In this document: positions 33,386-45,110 of the stretch, piece by piece
Position numbering within the stretch: the first letter of the stretch is position 1
Layout of the letters: each line of letters starts with the position of its first letter
Program-made: the position numbers and the translations under genes
The notes under the pieces: model-generated
Seen by the model: the letters and a program-made list of their open reading frames with translations, nothing else
Database searches by the model: none
What the model was told of the DNA's origin: nothing
Source of the DNA: Pararge aegeria
Taxonomy: Eukaryota > Arthropoda > Insecta > Lepidoptera > Nymphalidae
DNA: 64,000 bases
Reading direction: 5' to 3'
Assembly (NCBI RefSeq): GCF_905163445.1
Contig: NC_053196.1
Coordinates: forward strand, 12,053,501-12,117,500

Positions 33386-33468
33386 TCATATTAGTAACCA
33401 TAACACAAGCTACGCTAACTTTGGGGCTATATGGCGATACGTGTGTTGTCATAGTATATTTATTAAAC
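33384..33468 (+). repeat. SINE A 3' fragment
   Basis: CACAAGCTACGCTAACTTTG and GGCTATATGGCGATACGTG. Confidence 0.65.
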
Positions 33469-33619
33469 TGACTCGTACCTCCAGCTTTTGATGTTGACCT
33501 TGTAGTATTTACTGTCACCTCGTACGATAACTGTGGAAAGAGGTGTGGAAAACTGTATTCTCATGTGAATAAAAACATAATCAATAATCATTTAGGAAGA
33601 CCTTTAATTAATTGGTTTG

Positions 33620-33732
33620 ATTGAGAATACCTCTTCCACCAATCCGCACTGGGCCAGCGCGGTGGACTGCAGCCTTAACCCTTTCTCATTGTCACCCGTG
33701 CTCTGTAATGGGTTGATGTGATCTGATGATGC
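33620..33732 (+). repeat. SINE B 3' fragment
   Basis: CCAATCCGCACTGGGCCAGC, GGTGGACTGCAG and GTGCTCTGTAATGGGTTGAT. Confidence 0.65.
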
Positions 33733-34199
33733 TGAGAATACCTAAAAATAATAATTAAAAACGAAGCAAAGGGAATCTACTCGCATGCTGCGAAAACCGC
33801 ACCTAATTGCTTTCCGTGCGAAGTATTTTAAATGCATAACTAAATAAGTAGACATTACGGCTTTCAATAAACAACTATTAATGAGACAAAAAAGAAATCT
33901 ACCGTTGTGTAGAGCACACCGCATCTAATTGCATCAAGTGCGTTATTTTTTAAACTGCTATGTACATGAGTTTCCCATTACTACAGCTTGATGGATGAAG
34001 CTCGCGTACATGATGGATATCCTCTCATTATAATTACGCAGAAGCTCTGAACGTCATAGTTTTTTTTTTGGCAATGAGTAGGTAAAGTCAATATCCGAGT
34101 TGTGGCCATTGAAGAAGGTAAATGCGTGTTTCAGGTTTGGTTCAGTGGATAACCTTGGGTTTTTAAGGATGAGAAAATCAGTAACAGATATATTTTGCT

Positions 34200-34293
34200 A
34201 TAAAATAAATAATAAATAAATATACTACGACAAAACACACATCGCCATCTAGCCCCAAAGTAAGCGTAGCTTGTGTTATGGGTACCAAATTAA
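34200..34293 (-). repeat. SINE A 3' fragment
   Basis: ACACATCGCCATCTAGCCCC, AAAGTAAGCGTAGCTTGTGT, TATGGGTACC. Confidence 0.7.
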
Positions 34294-34569
34294 GTTAAAA
34301 CTACTGTTGCTTTATAGTGTAGTAAGTATCTTTACACATTTTTTTTTATTCCAGCGTATGGCCGTGCTAAGTATATGATAGGTATATTAGGGGCATTTTA
34401 GCATGGACGTGTTAGCTTTTGGAATTGTACTCTGACTGTTAGATATACAGAACCGAATGACTTAACATGACATTCAACGTTGGTCGCCTATGACCGACTT
34501 GGGTCGGGTCATTGTTGCTTAACCATAATTTGCTGCCTAGCCGCAATTAAAATGAACACCGTTCCAAAA

Positions 34570-34725
34570 AATATTAAAATTCATTTATTTTAAGCTGTCT
34601 ATAAGAAACGTCAAAATATGTCTGTTTGTAGTGATTCTACCACTGAATCGTAAGGCTGATTCTAACTAGAAGAAGCCGGCAAGAAAATCAGCAGTAGTGC
34701 TTTTCTCACATTGTTCGAGGCTTCC
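34570..34725 (-). repeat. LINE tail (family E)
   Basis: AATTCATTTATTTTAAGCTG, TGTCTGTTTGTAGTGATTCT and AGAAGCCGGCAAGAAAATCA. Confidence 0.6.
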
Positions 34726-34777
34726 ATCCCACTAAGCCTATATTAAGAAATGATGGAACGACTAGAACGACAGTTTC

Positions 34778-35320
34778 TCGTCATCATCATATCAACCCAT
34801 TACCGGACAACTACAGGGCACCAGTCTCCTTCTACAATGAGAAGGGGTTAAGGCCGTAGTCCACCACGCTGGCCCAGTGCGGATTGGTGGACTTCACACA
34901 CCTTTGAAAACATTATCGTGCACTCTCAGGTATGCAGGTTTCCTCACGGTGTTTTCCTTCACCGTTGAAGCAAGTGATGTTTTAATTGCTTAAAAAGCAC
35001 ATAACTTAGAAAAGTTAGAGGTGCGTGCCGGGAAAAGTAATTAAATATACTACGACAATACACGCGTCGCCATCTAGCCCCAAAGTAAGCGTAGCTTGTG
35101 TTATGGGTACTAAGATAGCTAAAGAATATTCTTTTATGAATATAATACACATTCTTATAATATACAGATAAACACCCAACACAGAAAAACATTCATGTTC
35201 ATCACACAAACATTTTTTTTTCAGTTGTGGGAAGCGAACCCACGGCCTTGGACGCAGATAGCAGGGTCTGTGCCAAATGCGCCAACCGACTGTCTTAAGT
35301 GAAGTCAAGAAATCTTACTT
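34778..35320 (-). repeat. SINE B with SINE A inserted
   Basis: SINE B (34778-35033) breaks after GTGCGTGCCGGGAAAAGT. A complete SINE A, also minus, follows to about 35297. SINE B seems to resume with AAGTGAAGTCAAG, the reverse of its head. Confidence 0.65.
35036..35297 (-). repeat. SINE A, full length, nested
   Basis: Tail, CGCCATCTAGCCCCAAAGTA, and head with B-box complement GGGAAGCGAACCCACGG. AAAGT/AAGT is a possible short target duplication. Confidence 0.7.
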
Positions 35321-35559
35321 CATATGATAATTTTTAGTTATTAGCAATAACAAATTTCCCCAATCCGAATTGATTCATGTCAGAAGCAAACCCGGACCCT
35401 CTTGCTACCCGGACAACTCCGTATCAAACAGCAGTGCCGATACACCACAGTGGTCTTCAAAAGTCAAGAAAAGGTTACACATCGATCTTTACGACTCCCA
35501 CTTCATTTAACAACACCAATTAAGGGTGACTCGATAAATTGAACAAAAATAAAAACACG

Positions 35560-35900
35560 CCACATTTAGTCTCTCAAAAGCGTCGCAAAAAAAAAAGATG
35601 CCGTCCGATAACCGAACCGAGGCGTACCAAAAAAGTAAGCAGTATCATTAAGCACACAAAATATGTTTTCCATTTACACAGACGCTTCGAGCTTCGAGGT
35701 GGTTATAATATTGTATACGCTGAGTGTTTACTCAGTAAGAAGTGCTACGGATCGGCGGTAACACCTGCCGCGTTTTCCCACGACTGCATTCGGCTTGTCT
35801 TCGGTTAAGCTCGGGGGCACTCGGCATAGCGCGTCTCTCGCATACAAATTACACACTATAATAAAGTATAATGTACTAGCGAGCGCACGCGACTTCGCTC
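35560..35900. promoter_or_regulatory. CpG-rich segment with Su(H) site and E-box
   Basis: TTCCCACG at 35775-35782 is a perfect reverse Su(H) consensus, and CACCTGC (GCAGGTG type E-box) lies 6 bases before it at 35762-35768. No second Su(H) core sits at 15-17 bp. The surrounding 300 bases are richer in CpG than the flanks. No core promoter or exon is obvious. Confidence 0.4.
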
Positions 35901-36042
35901 CTGTTGATTACACCCACCCGCGTTTGTGAATACTTCATGAAACGACTAAAATATGTTTTGATTATTTTTATTACCAACAATTTATATTAAAATTTTATTA
36001 TTGACATAGGTATAAGATTACACAAAAGAACATTATTTAATA

Positions 36043-36440
36043 GCTGTTGCGCGCGGCTTCGTCTGCGTTTGATTTTTATTCCGTATCGCTAAGCCTTAAA
36101 TGAGGGGTTTGCTGCTGTCCGTTGAGGAGTTCTGTGGTTCTATCTCCAACCACAGTTTGGGCAATTAAACACATATTATAAACTCTAAGTACTAAAATAA
36201 TTATTTAAATCGGTTATAATTTGTCGGAGTTATGGTGTAAAATCGTCAAACACTCATCCCCTCTCCCACAGGAACCGAGCTTAATGGCGGGATAAAAATT
36301 ATCTTATATTACTTCTTACACTTCCAAGAATATGTGTACAAAGTTTGTTCATGAGGATCGGTTATGTAGTTTTTACGTGAAAGCGTAACAAACAAACTTT
36401 CATTGACATTTATAATATTAGTAGGGATAGGGATAGGGAT
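36043..36440 (-). mobile_element. Non-autonomous Helitron, near full length
   Basis: From TAGCTGTTGCGCGCGGCTTC to ATTTATAATATTAGTAGGGA, ending in a short (TAGGGA)n run. The same family as 43064-43498. No Rep/helicase coding. Confidence 0.6.
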
Positions 36441-37074
36441 ATCAAACCTTAAAAAAAAGATACAAATGAATCTGTATAAAAATACATAAAAAGGTTAGGT
36501 AACTACAGAGTTTTAGTTAAATTGATTTCAGCAGTAATTATTTTCGAAACAAACTGATGTTCATGCATTCACAAATTGCCTTCAATCAGTCAGAAATTGG
36601 TATTTAAGTTATGAATGAATAAATGACTTTTAAACTAAACATACCTAAATAGGTATGGTTACTATCATGGTCCACAACCATGGTACTTATATTTAGTACA
36701 AATAATTAATTTTAACTGCAACATCCAAACATAATATTTGAATAATGAAAGTAACTTTGTTTAGGTACTTTTCGCGTCTTAACCGCTTTACTATTTTCAG
36801 TGAAATTTGGCGGGGAGATATAGCGATAAGGTCCGACGATATAAGAGAGCGGACATAACTATTTAGAACTTTAGAAGATGCCACACATCATCGAACGATT
36901 TTCCACCGGCTGACCTTCGTACTTCAATTTGACGATGGCACCTAATGATGATGATGGAAACGCAAATGATTTTCAAAAACCTTAATCCACACAGACTAAG
37001 AGCCGAATACATACCTACTGTAGGAATATTACTGACGAGATGTTGTTTTAAAGATCTTCCCCAACGTAGAGCAA

Positions 37075-37143
37075 ATTCAAAAATATTTTATTCATGTAGA
37101 TCTTATTACAGGCACTTATGAAACTTTCATACATTTAACAATC
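37075..37143 (-). repeat. Retroelement tail family D fragment
   Basis: AAATTCAAAAATATTTTATT, CATGTAGATCTTATTACAGG and CACTTATGAAACTTTCATAC. 36441-37074 is unassigned. Confidence 0.6.
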
Positions 37144-37159
37144 GTATAATAACGTCTTT

Positions 37160-37368
37160 CTAATTCGCTTCGGACACATTCCACCAAAATGTGTTAAATA
37201 TCCTCGATAACATTGCACTCTGAGCTCTTAGGCGAGGAGGATTTTCCCAGTAGGTGTGCAAATCCATTTAGAGGGGATGTGCCCGGAGCGAAGTCTTAAG
37301 ACTAACGGCGCCGGCAAACCACTGCGACCTGGGAAGAGATGGTTGGATGGTTTTGTAAAAGGTATCTT
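37160..37368 (+). pseudogene. LINE C-terminal remnant
   Basis: The end reads GKPLRPGKRWLDGFVKGI, like the RPRRRWLDxVKxD block at the C-terminus of non-LTR elements. Upstream frames are broken. Confidence 0.45.
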
Positions 37369-37369
37369 A

Positions 37370-37520
37370 GTTATTTATTTATTTATTTATTTATACTCTT
37401 TATTTGCACACAAATAAAAATACAGAAAAAGAATAAAAGAAAACAGAGACAGAAGAAGTATACAAAAGGCGGCCTTATCGCTTTGTAGCGATCTCTTCCA
37501 GGCAACCTTAGGATAAGGAA
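37370..37520 (-). repeat. LINE tail (family F)
   Basis: (TTTA)n, CTCTTTATTTGCACACAAAT, then AGGCGGCCTTATCGCTTTGT and AGCGATCTCTTCCAGGCAAC. Confidence 0.7.
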
Positions 37521-37809
37521 AACAAAAGGATAACATACTGCAGGTTGTGCATATTAAAAAAATACATACTAATAACTACATACTAATACTTAAACTAGAT
37601 TACACAAATAAAATAATACATAATATATTAAATATTAAAAAATATTATATATAGTTATGATGAACTAAGAGTTATAAATATTTGCATACATCCTTCTATC
37701 GCCTGTCACGCTTCAAATGTATAGTAACACGATTCAGACGTTTTTCAATGTGCGTCCGTGCTTCGGCATACCCATTAAAAATAAATAATTTACATCCGTT
37801 TTTGAACTT

Positions 37810-38020
37810 TAATTTTAGTCTGGTGGTTTCGGCCTTTGCTACTTACCGACAACCGTGAAGCTTAGTAATTAAGCGTTGCAATACGATGTCGCATAAAAAC
37901 CGATCACGGGTAGGTATGGATTTAACAGGTTACAACTGCCTAAACAGGTTAGCCCTTTAGACTGCATCATCAGTTACCATCAGGTGAGATTGCATGAGGG
38001 CCAACTGTAACTGATCTACC
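37810..38020 (+). repeat. SINE C
   Basis: GTCTGGTGGTTTCGGCCTTT, AAACCGATCACGGGTAGG and ATCAGGTGAGATTGCATGAG. Confidence 0.6.
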
Positions 38021-38318
38021 ATCGGGCATTCACTAAACCTAGGCAACCCAGGAAAAAATACTTTTCACCAACTCTTACTCGTGTTAATTATTGGTGAACG
38101 GTTGATGTAGGCCTAGGAATCCTCAGATTTAGGCGTTATTTATTTAGGCATAGCCTTGTCCTTCGTGTGTCAGCCTAGTTGGGAAATTGGCGATGTCCAC
38201 CCCCGTGCCGCGGAGAGCAAATTAAGCCGTCGCTTTCCCCAGGAATTGTAGGATTAAAAACAATGCAGAATTTAGTTTCAAATAACGGTTTAAACCTAAC
38301 TTAAGCTATCTAACAGAA

Positions 38319-38515
38319 CAATCCTACTAATATTATAAATGTGAAAGTGTGGATGTTTGTTACTAAATCACGCAAAAACGGCTGAACGGATTTGAATGAA
38401 ATTTGTCATGCCTGTAGTCTTTGACATGGAAAAGAACATTTTATCCCCATTCCTTAAGTAGTTAAAGAGAGAAATTGAAAGTGGTTCTCGAGCTAAGCCG
38501 GGGGCTGCCAGCATT
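38319..38515 (+). mobile_element. Helitron-like 5' part
   Basis: Starts TCCTACTAATATTATAAATG, then a cluster close to CACGCAAAAACGGCTGAACG. Confidence 0.5.
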
Positions 38516-38524
38516 GAAATTTAA

Positions 38525-38740
38525 TATGCATGTCACCTCATCATCATCACCTCAACCAATTGACGTCCACTGCTGGACATAGGTCTTTTGTAGGGAGTTC
38601 CACAATACACAGTCCTGGGCCGCTTGCCTCCAGCGGCTCCCAGCTCCTCGCCTAATGTCATCTGTCCATTCCAGCACCTTAAGACCAAAGTCCATCGGAT
38701 CTCCGAGCTATGCGCCCATTGCCACCTACGCTATGGAAAA
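38525..38740 (-). repeat. RTE-like LINE tail
   Basis: ACGTCCACTGCTGGACATAG, CTTGCCTCCAGCGGCTCCCA and CTAATGTCATCTGTCCATTC, in reverse the common 3' coding end of RTE elements. Confidence 0.6.
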
Positions 38741-39247
38741 GGACATGTACTTTCTATACCGATCTCTGGTGGGACTATAAATTGTTAACGAACGAAGCTT
38801 TAGAAACAATTCTGAAGTCCACGCAGACAAAGTTGCGAGCAGAAGCTTATTTACCATAAATAGAATACCTACCCGTACTTGAGGTTTGAGGTTTATGCTT
38901 ATGTGTAGGACGGGAAAACCGAGCTCGATTAAATGATTCTTTCTTCTAAAATGCATCATTTATATAACCCAGTACATTATAAGATAATAGGTTATATATA
39001 CAGAAGCAAATTTCAATTGGAATAAAATAAACGTTATAATAGCTACGAGTAAGTGAATCATTCTAGCGGTTTTATTTATAAAGTTGAAGAATAACAACAC
39101 ACAAGAACTAATTTCCATAATGAAGATCCATAACTCTCTTGTTTTGCAATCAATATAACAAAATTAAATAAGGGCAAGTACATATTGACAAATGGATTCA
39201 AACTCTTAGTTATGCAAAAATTCTTTCTTCAGTTTAGTTTATTGAAA

Positions 39248-39445
39248 AATTCAAATTCAAATTTTCTTTATTCATGTAGGCCACTTATGAACGTTGTATG
39301 TACTGTACGTGTAATGTACGTACATACATACATGTTTACATAATTGTAAGGGGATGGTGATAACTTCGTTCGCCAACTTAAACCTAAAGCTACGAGGGTT
39401 CCAAACGCGCCCTGGTCTAAGAAGAGCCCACAACATCAAAAACAT
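39248..39445 (-). repeat. Retroelement tail family D
   Basis: TTTATTCATGTAGGCC, GGGGATGGTGATAACTTCG and GGTTCCAAACGCGCCCTGGT. Confidence 0.7.
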
Positions 39446-39624
39446 CTGGTAAATAAGCTTAAAACGGAAAAAAGTAGGTATCTGCGGTATCTGAAAAATC
39501 AATTATTCACATTCTGACAAAAATTATAAGCAAACTATCAGCAAGTTGTAATGGCAAAGGGAGTGTGATGGACGTTTGATCAGGAAAGTTCAAGAGCCAC
39601 GAATAAGCAAGTTTAATAGCACGA

Positions 39625-39729
39625 TGGAACGACGACGTAAAGAGAGTGACGGGGAGTGAAAGGGTGAGGAAGGCAAAGGACCGGGTGTGGTGGCGCTTCT
39701 TCGGAAAGGTCCACAGGCTGAAATGGTGA
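39625..39729 (+). pseudogene. RTE-like LINE C-terminus
   Basis: 34 codons read WNDDVKRVTGSERVRKAKDR then VWWRFFGKVHRLKW and stop. The DDVKRVTGxxWxRxAxDR block is the usual end of RTE-type reverse transcriptase ORFs. No stop inside, but only the last exon-like scrap remains. Confidence 0.65.
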
Positions 39730-39744
39730 TGATCATCCTATTTG

Positions 39745-39960
39745 ATACAAGCAGGCGTTACTTTGCGGAAATCCATGATATTTTATGAAAATTAAGGTTA
39801 ATTTGCTATAGTCCGCGAAGAGCAGGAGAATCTGTATGGTGTAATTTATAATTTCTTAAATCCTTATACTCGACACCAAACAGATCTTCGTCAATGTACC
39901 CTCTACGCACGTTTCACTCCGAAACCGGAGCATCCGCACGACATGTTGACTTTACTTAAC
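39745..39960 (+). mobile_element. Penelope-like repeat, copy 2
   Basis: GGAGAATCTGTATGGTGTAA, CAGATCTTCGTCAATGTACC, CTCTACGCACGTTTCACTCC and GAAACCGGAGCATCC. A small inverted piece, AGATTCTCCTGC, follows at 40031. Confidence 0.45.
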
Positions 39961-40070
39961 TTGACTAGACTAATAATCGTTAGTAACAATTATTCATCGT
40001 AGAGTCAAGAAATTATAAATTACAGCATACAGATTCTCCTGCGTTTCACGGACTATAGCAAATTAAGTTT

Positions 40071-40121
40071 ATTTTTTTATAATATAGATGATTATCCAAA
40101 TCATCTATATTATAAAAAAAT
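40071..40121. repeat. Perfect 23-bp hairpin
   Basis: ATTTTTTTATAATATAGATG+ATT, loop ATCCA, and exact complement. Confidence 0.8.
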
Positions 40122-40189
40122 CTAAATTTTAAAAATACTTTTCCTAATATTCATTTCCCAAAGGCGCCCTTTGAATGACCTTTCCCCAA

Positions 40190-40260
40190 CTTGCAAAATC
40201 AGTTACAGTTGCTCTGTTCCAACATCAACTATTTACAATTTGAAATTTAACAATCAGAAA
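40190..40260 (-). repeat. LINE tail fragment (family E)
   Basis: AGTTGCTCTGTTCCAACATC and AACTATTTACAATTTG. Confidence 0.5.
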
Positions 40261-40723
40261 AAAAATAACGAGCCAGTCTGTTATCTCGCTAGTTTGCACA
40301 CGCGCTTATCTTTTGCGCTGTATCCATCGCGTACCCGTTATATTAAAAAGAGCAAACAGTGTATTTACGCACATCGTGGCAAAAATAGTAAAAGAGTTGA
40401 TAGAAATAAAACATAATTGGCCCCAACTGGTATAGCTGGTCGGTTGTTTACAATATTGTAGGCCAAATAAGCTGTGAATAAATTGTATATGGCCGGTACC
40501 GTTGCAAGTACCGGTGGCTATATTGTCTTGGGACAAACATGATACTACTTGTTATTAAAGCAACCTTGGATTATTTTTATGTTCGTTTTTATCCATCCTT
40601 ATTTATAATTTTTATTAAGTCTTTGCGCTTGTGTGGATATTATTCGGTATTAATACTTGCGGTCTGCGTCCGTTCACTGCATCGATACTTAAATTTTATT
40701 TATTTGTATAGATTGTTTACAAC

Positions 40724-40870
40724 TGCTTCGTTGGTTTAGTGGTAAGCATATTCGACTGCATATCACGAGGTCGTGGATTACTTTACATAGTCGGGTCGGG
40801 TCATATAATTTAAAATTTTAAGGTTTCTGTTAAATCCCAGTAGGAACTAGCCACGAGTTTTTAAATTAGC
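40724..40870 (+). repeat. SINE family with tRNA-like head (family D2)
   Basis: TTCGTTGGTTTAGTGGTAAG, then GACTGCATATCACGAGGTCG, then GTTAAATCCCAGTAGGAACT. Reverse relatives lie at 50340-50440 and 55150-55250. Confidence 0.5.
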
Positions 40871-42475
40871 GTTTTTTATCTCCCCATTGGAGATACTCGG
40901 TGAGTCTATGCTCTTAAATTCACACTGTGAGAATAGATTTTACGGGTTATACTGATATTTAAAGTAGGTCGTGTGTTTGTACGTATATTCACTTACCTTA
41001 TACATTACATCTACATGCGATATTCGTTAATCACACATAATTGGGAGAGTAAGTTGATCAGACTTTTTTTTAAGTATTATAATCCAAATTTTTATACGAC
41101 GTTGAGATATTGTTTCAATTAAACGTCATTTAAAAATAACACTGCGTTAAACGATGCTCGCAAGCCCCCCGAAATAAGAATTTGTTGACAAAAACTTCTC
41201 GATTGTATATCTTTAAAAAATGCGACAATTTAATCGAATACTTTTATATATCCAATAAATATTGTCGACATGAATAAATGCAATAAAACAAATGTCAGAT
41301 TACTCGAAAACAGTTCCGGTCAGTAAGTCTTATTACACGATTGCGAAGGCTTTTTTTATATATAAATTAAAACGAGTTCAGCGCTAATTAAAAATCAATA
41401 TGGCCGCAATATAGACATAATGAAAATGTAGACAAGATGCGCGGGAAAAATACGAATTCTCACATAAGTTCATAAATTTTGAAGACTAGCGTTACACTAT
41501 CTGACAAATTGACGACTCCGTATCCTGTTTTTATTTTAAAAAATTACGGTTATTTTAGTATATTTCTATTGCCTAATATAAAATCAAAACATTGTCTACG
41601 TCTATTAGATTCTACTTTAAAAGCAACAAAAGCACTGTCCATGTATATTTAATTAGTTTTTGAATTATAAAATATAATAAATAAATTTCCCATTAAACCG
41701 TTCGTTGATTTAGAAAGATCATGGTGATCCTCAAATTTGGTTTTTTTGATGATGAGATGTACAACATATCTCATAGGAGAGAGGGATTTAACTGCCCATA
41801 AAAATTGCATTTTTGTATTCCAAATTGGTACCGAAAATTTCTTGAAAAGAATACTATTAAGGATGTGGCGAACAAGTCGTCATCATGCAAAATGTAGATA
41901 TAATCTGACAGCTAAACTTGTCTATTAATTGCAAATATAGTATGGAGATCGAAGGTCACTATAGCGTTTAGTATTTATTGTTCAGTAAAGATACTGATAC
42001 TGAAGAAAGGCTGGAAATTAAAACCAGAATTAAGTATTCATAGCATGAATGCCCAACCAATAGACAAAAAAATTCGATAAGTTAGTAGGGATGAGAAATA
42101 TCGATAAAAAAAAATATTAGTGCGATTTAGTCTCCTTCGCACTTTGGCGACTTTTTCAAGTCTACCTTACTCATTACGTCTATGGGCCGCAAAAACTATA
42201 CGATACCGTGTCACGGCACACTGTTTCCCGCTGCGCGCACCTGCCCAAGTCTCCCACGGTACACATCATGTTTGCAACTTTTTTGCCCTTTTTCCACCGC
42301 CTGCATTTTAAGTAACCACTTTCCTTCCAATTTTAAAATTTTGCTTATTACACCTCGTACTTCATTTTGTGGCGCGCTTTTTGACAGATGCGTTTTGTTT
42401 ATGCTAAGATTGGTATTTTCCACTCTCCGAAACGTTGATTAATGTAGTTACTTTAATTTATGGGTGGGTACACAA
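40871..42475. other. No gene recognised
   Basis: AT-rich, few known repeats. 42120-42430 is pyrimidine-rich with open frames on both strands but nothing that looks coding. Confidence 0.35.
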
Positions 42476-42918
42476 AAACCCACACTTGATAAATGCGAAA
42501 ATGTGTTTGTTTGTTTATCTTATACCTACATCTAGATATATAGTGTGATAATGCTTAAATTTGGCACATAGGTAGCTGGATAGAAATGGAATAATTTAAA
42601 ACCCGGAAAAATAATTGAAACCAGTTTCAGCGGGATTTAAGAGGAAACTCCTTTGTTACTCAAAATTAACGATTGAGGCTAAGGTACCTATGACTGAATT
42701 ATCACGCAAATGTCAATGTTTAGCACAGTAGTAGCTTGTACCTATCCTAGAGGCCAAAGGATACATTTTAGCATAATAAAATAAATAAGGCAAAATTCAA
42801 GAGATTTTTTTTTTGTTATTATGAAAGCATCGTTACAACTAAATTCGGCAAAGAATTGTCTTATTAGAAATTAGCTTAATTCTGTTTTTTAAGTAGGTAG
42901 CACGTAAATGGGTAGAAT

Positions 42919-43010
42919 ACAATCATCATCATCGTCATCATCCCATTTTTTGGCCCACTACAGAGCACGGGTCTCCTCCCACAATAAGAAGGGTTTAGGA
43001 TGTCTTTCAG
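42919..43010 (-). repeat. SINE B 3' end
   Basis: (ATC)n tail, CAGAGCACGGGTCTCCTCCC and ACAATAAGAAGGGTTTAGG. Confidence 0.65.
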
Positions 43011-43063
43011 GGGTAAATAAGCTTGTGTTAATGTAAAAAATATCTTTTGTTTGTTTATCCCTA

Positions 43064-43498
43064 TCCCTACTAATATTATAAATGTCAATGTAAGTTTGTT
43101 GGTTACGCTTTCACGCAAAAACTTCTTAACCGTTCCTCATGAAACTTTGTGCACATATTCTTGGAATTGTTAGAAGTAATATAGGATACTTTTTAGCCCG
43201 ACAGTAAGCTCGGATCCTTTGGAAGAGGGGATGAAAGTGTTTGACGATTTTACACCATAACTCCAACAAATTATAACCGATTTAAATAATTACTTTTATA
43301 GGGGTTATAATATGTGTATAATTTTGCCCAAACTGTGGTTGGAGATAGAAAACAGAACTCCTCAGCGGACGGCAGCAAACCCCTTCATTTAAGGCTTAGC
43401 GATACTGAATACTTTAATTTTTTTTATAACTGCAGCAAAATTTAATGCCACATGAAAAAACAAAATCAAACGCAGACGAAGTAGCGAGCAACAGCTAG
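43064..43498 (+). mobile_element. Non-autonomous Helitron, full length
   Basis: Starts TCCCTACTAATATTATAAAT and ends GAGCAACAGCTAG followed by T, fitting Helitron 5'-TC and CTRR-3' termini without target duplication. 435 bases, no coding. It is the reverse of 36043-36440. Confidence 0.65.
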
Positions 43499-43529
43499 TA
43501 TATTATATTCTTTGTTATTGTCCTTTTTT

Positions 43530-43738
43530 ATGATTATTTTGTTATTGTTTAGTCGCGAGGATTCAGTGATGACGAAGATAATGGGGCTGGCTGAAAACCA
43601 GTGCTGCGCGTTTTAGTTTGCAGCCTCCTTTGTCACACATTTTTTTTATTTTTATTAACAATTTATGACACAAATGTTACATTTTACACAAATGTGTGAC
43701 AATAAAGACGATTTTTGTTTCTTTCTTTCTTTTCTTTA
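43530..43738 (+). repeat. Non-LTR 3' tail
   Basis: GGGGCTGGCTGAAAACCAGT, GTGTGACAATAAAGACGATT and a (TTTC)n end. Confidence 0.5.
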
Positions 43739-43880
43739 GGCTGTAGGTCCACGGTGGCCAAGTGAGGATTGGTAGACTTCGCACGCCGTTGTGAACAATG
43801 TGGAGAACTGTCAGGCATGCAGGTTTCCTCGCGATGTTTTCCGTCACCATTTAAAACAAGTGATATTTAAATTGAACATA
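43738..43880 (-). repeat. SINE B middle part
   Basis: CCACGGTGGCCAAGTGAGGA, GGCATGCAGGTTTCCTCGCG and ATGTTTTCCGTCACC. Confidence 0.65.
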
Positions 43881-43919
43881 ATACAATACTAGGGTAATAT
43901 AGCTTGAGTATAAATCGAA

Positions 43920-44140
43920 ATGAGTAAGCGGTGATTGATAACTAAGTGGGTACGACGGCTCCCTTTTCTCTGGTCTGGTCTGGTGGTGGCAAGTTACCAC
44001 CCAACCGACAAAGACATCCTGCAAACCGATTTAGTGTAGGTATGACTACCATACTCTAGCCCGCTTCCTTCTAGGAATCCATTATCACTTTCCACCAAAT
44101 GAGATTGCAGTCAAGGGCGAAATTGTAGTAGAGTAAAAAA
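43920..44140 (+). repeat. SINE C
   Basis: TCTCTGGTCTGGTCTGGTGG, ACCGATTTAGTGTAGGTATG and GAGATTGCAGTCAAGGGC with an A-rich tail. 44141-44800 holds no recognised gene. Confidence 0.65.
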
Positions 44141-44802
44141 AATAAAAAAAATCATCACCAACATCAGCTTTTAATGTCCCGTCACCGTGGGTTCAAGCCT
44201 CTTATCTCATTGAAGAAAGGGTTTTAAAGGAAATACCCACCACACCAACTTTTATTACACATTAGTGATAAAAACCGGGATTGGCGGGAATGAATCCGGC
44301 CAAAAAACAAACAGTATAGACATTTTGACTCCTTTCGATTCCATTTTTTCCATGATTTTTTCGCAAGCAGGTATCGAGCCAGTTTTTGTGCTTAACAAAA
44401 TAAAAAGTTAGTTATATATCTAAGTAGGGTACCCATTTGGAATAACAATAGAGTGTGGCAAAAAAGTATAGCACAATATCATGGGGCTAGAAATATTTGG
44501 ATGACAAAAAACAGCGTCACAGGTGTTTTCATTGTTACGCAGGTTATTTTACATGTCACGAAGCGTCGTGTCGGTTTTAGTTTAGACCTTGACGTTAGTA
44601 ATATTTTGGTTGCTTTTCTTAACCGACATATATTAAGACAATGGTATCCTTTAATATGGTTCTACTGAAAATCAGCGTTGTAGTATTCCTTGGCATTTAC
44701 TGCCATGGTGCTGCGGCACAGAGCTGAGTAGGAACCTACAAACCTACGCCTAAATTACCTATTATATATATTTTTTCTTTATCTCTGTCCTCTGGTTGCA
44801 GC

Positions 44803-44940
44803 AGTGGCGTGCATATAAAACCCTTAACCATTGTAAGGGTTATAGAAAGCCTACCCTTGAGTATTTAAAACTCGTACTGGAGACTTTCTTCATTTTATAT
44901 CATCTGCATACCCTGTGCATACCCTCTAAGCACGCCACTG
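44803..44940. mobile_element. hAT-type MITE, internally deleted
   Basis: CAGTGGCGTGC/CACGCCACTG ends, flanked by GGTTGCAG on the left and GGTTGTAG on the right, an 8-bp target duplication with one change. The left arm is shortened. Confidence 0.7.
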
Positions 44941-45034
44941 GGTTGTAGTATGTTGTAATTTGTTTATTGTGGTTAATAAATATTTATTATTATCATTATT
45001 ATTATAATTATCAATATTAACAGGTACCTATAGA

Positions 45035-45110
45035 CATCATTTTTGACCCATTAACGGTTTACGACTGGACGCAAGTCTCCTACCGTGAGAGTGAAGCCTG
45101 AGGTGTTAAA
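45035..45110 (-). repeat. SINE B, decayed
   Basis: GACCCATTAACGGTTTACGA and GCAAGTCTCCTACCGTGAGA. Confidence 0.4.

Noticed and set aside
35539..35808. 89-codon frame, plus strand
   Set aside because: Starts in an A-rich Lys/Arg run and has no family match; it overlaps the Su(H)/E-box site.
36418..36442. TAGGGAT repeats as interstitial telomere
   Set aside because: The lepidopteran telomere is TTAGG; this short run is at a Helitron end.
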